Assembly: GCF_910594005.1 (NCBI RefSeq)
Contig: NC_057827.1
Coordinates: forward strand, 5,146,001 to 5,210,000
DNA length: 64,000 bases
Reading direction: 5' to 3'
DNA from: Cervus elaphus
Lineage: Eukaryota > Chordata > Mammalia > Artiodactyla > Cervidae
The notes under the pieces were generated by a model that saw only the letters and a list, made by a program, of their open reading frames with translations, did no database searches and was not told the origin of the DNA. Below, one piece after another: positions 26,256-33,540 of the stretch. A program made the translations under genes and the position numbers. Position 1 is the first letter of the stretch. Each line of letters begins with the position of its first letter.

Positions 26256-27400
26256 CTGGAGAAATAGAAGCATATCTTTTCCCTGTAAGATTAGTTTTTT
26301 AGATTTCCATTGATTAGTTAACCCGTCTTGATATCAAATGGGCAAAGGAAAGGAGGCGTCCTTTAATGTCTCAAAACTTCTTCTTTTTTTTTTTTTTTTT
26401 GAGTTTTTTGCTTTTGTCAAAACATCTCTTTGTGGTAAGTTTAAAAAGTTTAAAACAAATAAGGCTATATTAACAATAGTTATAGAAAGAAAGGGAAGTG
26501 ATAATGATGAAAACTTTCTTAGGAAATATTTTAGTCCAAAAGAAAAAAATCATTCAGAAATCTGTTTAGGACTGGTATATGACTGTGGTTTGTGTTATTT
26601 GGGGCAAAGGATTAGGAGTAACCATTCAAATATATTTTCCTAAGTGAAATTATTGAAAAGGTGATGCAGAACAACTTGACAAATGAAATGTTGCTCACAT
26701 CCAAATATATTTGACCTTGTCCTTGAAACAGAAATGCAGCTTAGCAACTGTTGAATCTCACTCTTCAGTGTGTTAAACAGGATGACTACACTTCCAAGAC
26801 AGACCTGAAAAGAAGGTGAACATTCCACATTTCTGATATTCTTGGAAACAAATAATCCATTCAGGAAATGGTGTCTTTTTTACGCCATTTTTGCCCTGCT
26901 TTAAGAATCTTACAGATTGGAAACAGAAATAAAGTCACATGAACAATAGTTATAGGCTTAAAGACTACACTACACCAGAATCTAGTAAAGTTTGCTCTGG
27001 ACAAGGAAGACAAAAGTGTTCTTGTGTATTTCCTCTTATTTAATTTTTTTATTTGCAGTTACAGTGTGTAATGTGTTTGTCCAATCATGTCTTGTGTTTG
27101 TGGACTATAAGGAATGTCTGCAGTCTGTTTAATAGAGAATGAATGTAAAAATTGTTTGAACTGCTTAGAAATATAGGCAGAGTCATTGTCTGTTTTTATA
27201 GAATTAGGTGTTCTCATTATCGTGAAGTAAGTTGATAGGTGGGTTATAACATGTTGTGTAGTCTTACCTTAGAGAGGTGTTGCCCCTAGAAAAGAAGAAT
27301 TTGTATTGATCAAGACATGTAAGAAGGAAGAGGAAGAATGTTCAGGACAATGAGTTACATCTATTTGCCATAAAATTTTCCTTCATTTGTCATAAGCCCT
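26190..27400 (-). pseudogene. pol: Broken pol integrase region, split by an insertion
   Basis: Integrase catalytic core near 27060-27375 on the minus strand. QIDVTH carries the first Asp and KTDND the second. At the usual third catalytic position (Glu in the PQxQxxxE motif) the sequence reads PQTQDMIGQ, with Gly. A stop (TAA) interrupts the core. Coding similarity continues to about 26942, is cut by a 456-bp insertion, and resumes at 26471 with an LFVLNFLN-type motif. It then passes a 17-T run (26384-26400, a frame-shifting A-run on the minus strand) to a C-terminal DNA-binding-like end (SISPDGSNEL) near 26270 that overlaps env in another frame. Inactive on several counts. Confidence 0.8.
26472..26955. 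mobile_element. 456-bp insertion with 14-bp direct repeats inside integrase
   Basis: AACAATAGTTATAG occurs at 26472-26485 and 26942-26955. The 456 bp between has no similarity I recognise to retroviral coding sequence. On the minus strand, integrase similarity stops at one repeat copy and picks up in step at the other, so the interior is a later insertion. On the + strand the insert ends with AATAAA (26928-26933) 8 bp before the repeat and resembles an mRNA 3' untranslated region, so a retrocopied transcript end lacking a poly(A) tail is one explanation. The source gene is not recognised. Confidence 0.7.
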
Positions 27401-28560
27401 TTTAAAATTCTAGCATTAAACATCCCTAAAAGTTAAAAGGCCAAAACAAAATATGATAGCACAATAAACAAATGCAATGTTTATTTCAAATAAACATATC
27501 ATACTTTGGGGTTTTCACTGTGTCCACCCAAGCATTTCAACTGCATTTTCCGATATATTTGCACTCTGAATGTATCTGCTGACCAAAGTTAATTCTGTTA
27601 AATGTTGTTTTCTCCGAATTTTTTTTTGTTTCTAATTTGGCCTAATTTGGAGAAAGAACATTTGCTGTAGCTAAAACGACAATGAAAAACTAGCTTAGCA
27701 AACCCTATGCAAATACTACTTTATTCTATAATACATGTTTCAACAATTAAAAAAATATTTTTGTATTCATCATTTTATTTGCCATTTCTTATATCTTTTT
27801 ATTAAAAGCATATATTTTACTTTTCTATAGCAACCATGAAATGTCTTGTATGTTAGCATTTTATAGATCATTGAACATATTTATCAAATCATATTATATT
27901 ATATATACATCCATTCCTATACAAATATATATTTATATTCATTAACATCTCAAAATCTCTTCAGCTCTTCTGCAAGAAAAACCCCTTGTAAGAGTAAGCC
28001 AATGTTCAGCAATTAATGCTTTAAAATCCTACTTCATTTGGAAATGACCCAGCCATTCAATAAACTTCTACTACTTAGTTCATCACAACTCCAGAAACCT
28101 AAGTCACTCTAATCCCAAGAGACTGCTCCAGATTATAGATAATAGATCATTTTATCAAAAATACAATTATTTTTAATATAGCTTATCTAAAAGTTTTCAT
28201 CTCGTCTATATATTTGTGTATATATATATATATATAAAGAGTTACCTTTTTGTTGACAAACTTAGCTTACCCCAAACCAAGGCATAACAAAAGTATTATA
28301 TAATGTTGATGACTCAAGACATGTCCCAACTAGATTAACAAATAATTATATTTAAATCACATTCACATTTAAATAAACATTATACCCAACATTGAACATC
28401 CTTCAGTTCATGTAAAGCTGAATCCAAATAGAGCTCATTAACTCCACACTATCTAAAAACAAAGACATACACTGAGACATAGATAATTTTAGATACATAG
28501 GCATAGTTCTCCATTTGAAATTTAAAATATCTTTTTGTTTTATTTATTTATTTTGAGCTC
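27401..28560. other. AT-rich stretch of unknown origin within pol
   Basis: The spacing between RT and integrase remnants is about right for the RT thumb, connection and RNase H. However, I can find no RNase H or RT motif here on either strand, and base composition is markedly AT-rich. It contains a (TA)n run at about 28220-28237 and no long open frame. It may be extremely decayed pol, or pol replaced by one or more unrelated insertions. I could not find clear flanking repeats. Confidence 0.4.
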
Positions 28561-28860
28561 CACCAATTTGTTAGTGGCTGGAATCCTAGATAGAGTGGGC
28601 TGTGTATCCCAAGGACACGATAAGAGTTAACTTAAGGTTTTTTCTTAGGCCTATTTTTGTTTCCCAGGCAGAACTGGAGCTCCAAAAAAAAAATTTTTTT
28701 TAACAAGTTAACCTTTTCTTAACTGCACGTGCAAGAAGAACCGGTTTTGCAGTTTCAAAAAAGATTTTATTTTCATCAGTTTCCTCCGGAGTCTAAAGAA
28801 TATCATAGCCATTCAGTGTCAAAAATGTCATTTCTCCTTTTTGTAGCTATAGTATATTAT
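28561..28860. other. Unassigned provirus interior between RT remnant and AT-rich stretch
   Basis: No clear coding similarity. On the minus strand it follows directly on the RT remnant and is presumably decayed pol. It holds an A-run/T-run pair near 28685-28701. Confidence 0.35.
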
Positions 28861-29480
28861 TAATGATATATGCATGAGGGAATTGTTGTCACATAGGAAG
28901 TAAAGCCTTGGCTACAAAATTTTGACAAACACTAGGACTGTTATGGAGACGGCAATGCCACCCTATTTCAGTACTCTTGTCTAGAGAATCCCAGGGATAG
29001 GGGAGCCTGGCGGGCTGACATCTATGGGGTCACATAGAGTAGGACACGACTGAAGTGACTTAGCAGCAGCAGTAGCAGGACTTTTAAGCATACCTTAAGG
29101 TAACATAGTCTGCTGAAATCTTTTATGAGTCCCAAAATGATTAGGATAAGGGAGAGAGAAAGTTAAACTCTCCCGGTCTAAAGGGTGTAAAGGTATATTA
29201 AAAAAGCAATCTTGTGAATCAGTAATAATAATGTGCCAATTTTGAGGAATAGTAATAGGCGATGGGATCTCTGGTTGCAATGCACCCATAGGTTTCATAA
29301 AAGAATTAACTTTTTTAAACTCTGTTAAGAGACACCATTTGTTATATTTCCTTTTTATAACAAAAATAGGAGAGTTCCAAAAAGAGCAAGATTCTTCAAT
29401 ATGTTTCAATTTTAATTGTGTGTTTATAAGTTCTTTAGTAGCTTGTAATTTTTCTTTCGTAAGGGGCCATTGCTTTGTCT
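28861..29480 (-). pseudogene. pol: Broken pol reverse transcriptase, interrupted by a SINE
   Basis: On the minus strand the fingers/palm start of a betaretroviral RT is open for 104 codons (29095-29409): WNSPIFVIKRK, then LLTEF, then a GALQPEIPSP turn and DSQDCFF, which holds the first catalytic Asp of motif A. Just downstream the frame hits a TAA, and then a 133-bp SINE separates it from the next piece (about 28861-28933), where an SPSVCQNF motif is followed by a stop. The expected Y-x-D-D catalytic box is not present; the place reads YIINNILY. RT activity is therefore excluded. Confidence 0.85.
28944..29076 (+). mobile_element. Bov-tA-type SINE with ~10-bp target duplication
   Basis: A 133-bp element carrying the recognisable ruminant SINE core: GGCAATGCCACCC, CAGTACTCTTG, GAGCCTGGCGGGCTG, GGACACGACTGAAGTGACTT, and a short AGC repeat tail. 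It is flanked by AGGACTGTTA (28934-28943) and AGGACTTTTA (29077-29086), a 9/10 direct repeat. Bov-tA/ART2-like SINEs are limited to ruminants, so this supports the host assignment. It lies inside the RT region and so entered after the provirus. Confidence 0.88.
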
Positions 29481-29579
29481 AAATAGGCTCATAATTTTTC
29501 TGTTATTTTAATAATTGTTTTGTTTGTTAAATGAGCAGTGGCCCCTAGGAAAAATGTGGAATGTATATCTGAGTTTGCC

Positions 29580-29850
29580 ATTACATAAGTAAGTCCCTTC
29601 CTATTAGATTAAGGGGTGCATCTATCACATAAGGTCTTAATGTTGTAGGTTGGCCTTTTGGTCTATCATATGGGTAGATTTGAATATTTTGATAAATTTC
29701 TCATACTTTGGTTTGAGAAATTCCTGCAATTTGGCAAGAGACCTTTTGTATAAGTCAGGATTTGGGCCACAAGTGTTTGGAAATAACAATAATATCAGAT
29801 CCAGTGCCGAGGAGACCAGAAAATCTTTTACCATTAATTTTGATATTTAT
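29580..29850 (-). pseudogene. pro: Broken retroviral aspartic protease
   Basis: On the minus strand a protease-like stretch contains GLLGTGSDIIVISKHLWPK. At the place of the catalytic Asp-Thr-Gly the sequence reads Gly-Thr-Gly; the first codon is GGC (29806-29808 on the + strand as GCC). The flanking hydrophobic residues and the ISKHLWPK continuation fit a betaretroviral protease. It lies between the dUTPase and RT, the normal order. Catalytically dead. Confidence 0.75.
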
Positions 29851-29866
29851 ATTTGGTCAGACATAT

Positions 29867-30190
29867 TTAAATACCGATGATGTCCATAAGGATTGTTTTT
29901 TTATCTGTATTACCAAATCTGCCTCTCTGTGCATTATTAGAGGAGTTAATAGAAATGTAAGGCAAGAGAAGTAATTGAGCAATTTTGTCCCCCCTTTTGA
30001 ATTGCCATAGAATCTGAGCTGACATCATAATTTTAATTTCTCCTTTATAATTTGAATCAATTATTCCAGGGTGAACAGTAATTCCTTTAGAAGCCAAATT
30101 AGATCAGCCAAGTAAAAGACTGAAGGTTTGTGGGGGCAGGGGTCCAAAAAGTCCAGTAGGTACTCTAGAAGGGGCTGCTTAAGGGTAAAG
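29867..30190 (-). pseudogene. pro: Retroviral dUTPase domain
   Basis: An open stretch of 76 codons (29867-30097, minus strand) contains ITVHPGIIDSNYKGEI and GDKIAQLLLLPY, conserved motifs of dUTPase. The C-terminal glycine-rich part reads RGRFGNTDKK. Upstream, similarity extends to about 30190 but a TAA breaks the frame. In betaretroviruses and HML elements this domain is encoded in the pro frame between nucleocapsid and protease, as seen here. It normally hydrolyses dUTP to limit uracil in viral DNA. Confidence 0.85.
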
Positions 30191-30359
30191 GAAAAAATCA
30201 TTTAGGGCTGGTATATTCATGACAGCACTGCTGGACGTTGAGGGTTTGAGGGAAAAGATAGAGTTTGCCCCTGGTTTTTGTTGTAGGGGACCTGGGAGGT
30301 CCCCTGTTTGGAGTTTCTTGGAATAGGTTTTCCTTCAATATCAAATTTAAATTTACTGT

Positions 30360-30475
30360 CTTTGGCCCAGTGCATTCCTCTGGGGCAGCAAGGGCAAATT
30401 TTTGGAGGTTTTTTATTAGCCTTCTTAAGGCAGTCCCTTTTTAAACGGTTTTTATCTCCACATGTAAAGCATCCT
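30360..30475 (-). pseudogene. gag: gag nucleocapsid with two damaged zinc knuckles
   Basis: Minus strand. The first knuckle, CFTCGDKNRLKRDC (30430-30471), has the CCHC spacing but Arg where His is expected. The second, CPCCPRGMHWAKDS, keeps Cys, Cys and His but has Ser in place of the last Cys. Basic residues surround both. Two CCHC knuckles are normal for this class, and here each has lost one zinc ligand. Confidence 0.82.
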
Positions 30476-30497
30476 TCATTTCTCTTTTTAAAAGGTA

Positions 30498-30655
30498 GTT
30501 TCAGCTAGTATTTGCATCTTTTATGTTTTTGATCCTAGATTGTGACAAGACTTTAAATAATCAATAATAGTCCTTTGTTTCAGCTAGTATTTGCATCTTT
30601 TATGTTTTTGATCCTAGATTGTGACAAGCCTTTAAATAATCAATAATAGTCCTAG
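30498..30655. repeat. 79-bp tandem duplication in gag
   Basis: The unit starting GTTTCAGCTAGTATTTGCAT occurs at 30498 and again at 30577 with a single mismatch (AAGACTTT / AAGCCTTT). The near identity, against the heavy decay around it, indicates a recent slippage or tandem duplication event. Confidence 0.9.
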
Positions 30656-30800
30656 TCTCACAAATTGCAGCTATAGCTCTTTGACATTTCTGATTTGCAT
30701 TCTCATAAGCAAGTAATTTCTCTAGCTGTTTTTTTGGTTTCTTCTCTGAATACAGTATGGGAAATAGCAGCTTCTAATCTAGCTTAACAATTAGCATAAC
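30570..30800 (-). pseudogene. gag: gag capsid C-terminal remnant
   Basis: On the minus strand a stretch with AYENANQKCQRAIAAI followed by DYLKACHNLG resembles the end of the betaretroviral capsid, upstream of the nucleocapsid. Only about 500 bp separate it from the 5' leader splice donor, where intact relatives have well over 1.5 kb of matrix, spacer and capsid. Most of gag is therefore deleted. Confidence 0.7.
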
Positions 30801-31297
30801 TCTTCATTAGGTTCCAACAAGGCAGAGACTTTTGGAGTTGCGACTGTTGGCAGAGGAGAAGGATTTGGAGCAGCCAAGGCAGGACTAGTAAGACAATTCT
30901 GAGATATTTTGTATTGTTTTAATTGGGCCTTTTGTAAAGTTTAATCATTTAATTTATATTTATGTAATAAGTGTTATGTCTGTTGCTGAATATTGGAAGG
31001 GCTAGAATGTACCTTGAAATGGCAGAATTACGGCTTTAATAAGAGCCCGTAGGGGCTAGAGATCAATTGGAATATTTTTTCCTTGTGTGGCTGCTCATTT
31101 AACATTTTCTTTGACCCAGAGCCAAATTTATAAATCAAAACTGCATTTATCATGAAACTAAGGATTATGTTCAACTACTGTTTGAAGGCAAGCCTCTATT
31201 CATTGGCGTGAAACCAGAAGTCCCTGAAATTTAAACAAATGGTGAAGTAAAGTAGAAAAATAATGGGGCTGGCCAGCCTTTTAACCCATGCCTTAGT
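30801..31297 (-). pseudogene. Residual gag/leader, no recognisable domain
   Basis: The stretch between the capsid remnant and the leader holds no matrix motif I can recognise and no open frame on the minus strand. It is likely decayed gag flanking a large deletion. Confidence 0.4.
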
Positions 31298-31304
31298 ACT
31301 TACC
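31298..31304 (-). promoter_or_regulatory. Leader splice donor
   Basis: On the minus strand the leader contains GGTAAGT within CGGTAAGTACT, a near-consensus 5' splice site about 75 bp inside the 5' LTR. Betaretroviral env messages use a donor in this position. Confidence 0.6.
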
Positions 31305-31355
31305 GACCTCAATAGGTCCCTGAGTCACTCCACCCGATATGCCACGTATACCAGT

Positions 31356-31375
31356 GTCCCTGTTCCTTGGCAACA
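31356..31375 (-). other. Primer binding site remnant (tRNA-Lys type)
   Basis: Two bases inside the 5' LTR the minus strand reads TTGCCAAGGAACAGGGAC. Its last ten bases, GAACAGGGAC, match the 3' half of a tRNA-Lys3 primer site, while the first part is mutated. It marks the right LTR as the 5' LTR. Confidence 0.6.
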
Positions 31376-31377
31376 TT

Positions 31378-32019
31378 TGTTGGGGTCCCTTAATGGACCA
31401 GAACCATGTGGTACAGAGTTGACGATAAGAAAGTAAAAGAAAGAAAGAGGCTGATATCCCAAGGTTTACGCAGAGGACCCATAAAGTCCTTGACACAGGA
31501 CTTGCATCACTCACGAAGGTACCAGGTGCCCTCTCGAGGGGGTCTTAGAGGCCGGGGCAGAAAAGTGAGCATGACAGGTTTCCACGCTACAGAGAGTCAG
31601 CCAGAAAAAGAGAGAGAGAGAGAAAAAAAGAGAGAGAGAGACAAAAAAAAAAAGACCCGGGGACCTAAGCTCTGATGGAGCAAAGGTTCTTTAATGATTT
31701 TGCTATGAGTATATATAGGCTACAGTACCAGAAACTTATTTCGGGAATGATAAAGATCAGAAAAACAAGCGTACAGCAAACGTAACCAAGAGAAAAAGGG
31801 GTAATGTTAGTCACAAGTTCAGGAGACAATCCATATCTCAAGAAAGGGGAACGAGACTAAGCAGTTTTGTCCTAAAGAGAATGTTTACGAAAGGAGACCC
31901 AAGCCTGCCTCACACAATGACCTCAGTCCCTGGGAGCAGTGTGCTGTTCCATTTTAAAAGGGACAAAGGACTCATGAGAGACAGCACGTAGGAATCCTCC
32001 TGTCAAACATTCTCTGACA
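31378..32019 (-). repeat. 5' LTR of the provirus
   Basis: A 642-bp LTR with TG...CA ends, next to the PBS remnant. It aligns over its whole length with 23540-24196, with around 10-13% mismatch by eye and a shorter GA microsatellite. On the minus strand it carries the TATA-like CCTATATATAC and ATTAAA core. Confidence 0.9.
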
Positions 32020-32025
32020 TCTGGG
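32020..32025. repeat. ERV target-site duplication, right copy
   Basis: TCTGGG directly after the LTR terminus TCTGACA, matching the left copy exactly. Confidence 0.9.
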
Positions 32026-32922
32026 ATATATTCTCGAGTTACGACGAGGATGGCCCTTCAAAACTCGTGTTTGCTCAGCGATGTCAGGACTCCTGGCGAA
32101 TTGTGAGGGACACCTCGAGATTCTCCTCGAGGCTTGACAGGGCAATAGGGACGCCTCTCGAGGTAAGGCGGGAGACCCAGGAACCCTTTCCAGTTGCCAC
32201 AGGGATATTGGGATTCCTATCAATTTTCAAGAGGAGTCAGGCATCGTCTCCTTTTGAAACATTGAATTCTGTGTTCCTATCGAGTTGTCAAAGGGATGTG
32301 AGGCCTCCTCTCGAGATGAGGCGGGGAACTAGGGCTTTCTCTAGAGTCTCCACAGGGGATTCAGACATCCCTTCATCTTGTGAGATGAAAGACAAGCCTG
32401 CATTCAAGTCACTGCAGGGATATCCGGCCTTATTTCGAGTCAGGCCATCTCAGTGTCCATTCCACTTGAGGCAGCAAACTCAGGGTCCCTCTCACATAAC
32501 TATAGCTGAGACAAGCCTCCTCTTGAGGTGCTTGTGGAAAGTTGGCATTCCTCTTGAATCGAAGCAAGGGAATCAGCTCTCATCTCGAGTTGATTTGGGG
32601 AATGTGGAGCCTTTTCATGTTGCTGCGATGACCTCAGGGACCCTCTAGACTTGTGACAGTGCTCATGGGGACTCTATGGAGTTACATCAAGGAAGCCAAG
32701 TCTCCTTTCATGTTTGATGTGGAACACGGATTGCTCTGCACGCAATGTAGGGGAATCTGGCCTCATCTCGTGGAGAGTGGGATGTGTAATGGTTTTTCTC
32801 AATTTTCGGTGGAAACCTGGGGTATATTCATGAGTTACGATGGGGATGGCCCTTCAAAACTCGTGTTTTTTCAGCGACATCAAGACTCCTGTCCAGTTGT
32901 GAGTGACAACTCAGGATTCTCC
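32026..32922 (+). repeat. Satellite I-like array, + orientation, right of the provirus
   Basis: Continuation of the left array after the ERV, with a phase mark at 32398. After 32580 the monomer takes the short form: TCTCATCTCGAGTTGATTTG is followed directly by a TTCATGTTGCTGCGATGACC type. It stops 526 bp after the phase mark, at the polarity switch. Confidence 0.88.
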
Positions 32923-32932
32923 TGTCAGAAGC
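32915..32932. other. Satellite polarity switch (inversion junction)
   Basis: Left of about 32922 the sequence follows the + orientation consensus (ACTCAGGATTCTCCT). From there on it follows the reverse-complement consensus (TGTCAGAAGCATAGAGGG, the degenerate equivalent of TGTCACAAGTCTAGAGGG). No spacer or foreign sequence separates the two. Monomer phase differs on the two sides: 526 bp to the last + mark, 617 bp to the first reverse mark. The junction is therefore not a fold-back palindrome of one monomer. Confidence 0.85.
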
Positions 32933-33540
32933 ATAGAGGGAACCTGATGTCACCGCTGGACACAGAAGAGCTCCGTGTACCACTAATCAACACGAGATGA
33001 GGCCTGATTCCCCTGAATTGAGTGCAGAACAAGTCTGTGTTCCCCATCAAACACAAAAAGAGCCTTGACTTTCTTGATGTAACTCCAGAGAGTCCCCAAG
33101 TACACTGTCACAAGTATAGAGGGACCCTGAGGTGCCCGAGCAACACGAAAGCACTCCGCAAACTCCAAATCAACTCGAGATGAGGCCTCATCCCCTGCAT
33201 TGTCTCCAGAGTGATTCTGCATTTCCCATCAAACACGACAAGTGGCTTCACTTCCTTTAGTCAACTCCAGAGATTCCCCGAGAATACCGTCACAAGACTA
33301 GAAGAACACCAAGTTCACCACAGCAACTCGAGAAAAGCTGAGTGTACCCTAAATCATCTCAAGATGAGAATTGATTCCCTTGCTTTGACTCAAGAGGAAT
33401 GCCAAGTCTCCACAAGCACCTCACGAGGAGGCTTCTCTGAGCTGTAGATATGTGAGAGGACCCTGTGTTTGCTGCCTCAAGTGGAATGGACACCGAGATG
33501 CCCTGACTCGAAATAAGCACGGAATTCCCTGCAGTGCTTT

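Larger units (their letters stand above)
23540..32019 (-). mobile_element. Degenerate class II (betaretrovirus-like) endogenous provirus
   Basis: An 8480-bp provirus on the minus strand, with two LTRs, 6-bp TSDs, a Lys-type PBS remnant next to the right LTR and a polypurine tract next to the left LTR. The gene order on the minus strand is gag, dUTPase, protease, RT, integrase, env. A dUTPase domain ahead of the protease, two zinc knuckles and an HML-like Env place it among ERVK/HML-type elements. Every frame is broken by stops or shifts, most of gag is missing, and pol carries at least two later insertions. By eye the LTRs differ at about 10-13% of sites, so the insertion is old, probably tens of millions of years (inference that ignores gene conversion). 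The LTR shape TG...CA is preserved at both ends. Confidence 0.93.
22932..32398 (+). repeat. Satellite monomer interrupted by the provirus
   Basis: Phase marks flank the ERV at 22932 and 32398, 9466 bp apart. Subtracting the 8480-bp provirus and one 6-bp target duplication leaves 980 bp, exactly one long-type monomer. The left piece stops in a GAGTTGTGATAGGAATCTGGG context and the right piece resumes with TCTGGGATATATTCTCGAG, the expected continuation of the subrepeat. Confidence 0.88.

Noticed and set aside
26338..26643. A 101-codon + strand open frame beginning MGKGKEASF
   Set aside because: It runs antisense through integrase remnant, a poly-T run and the start of the 456-bp insertion. It has no domain and is a chance frame.
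28200..28240. A (TA)n run as a possible promoter
   Set aside because: It is a plain dinucleotide microsatellite in unassigned AT-rich provirus interior with no other promoter feature.
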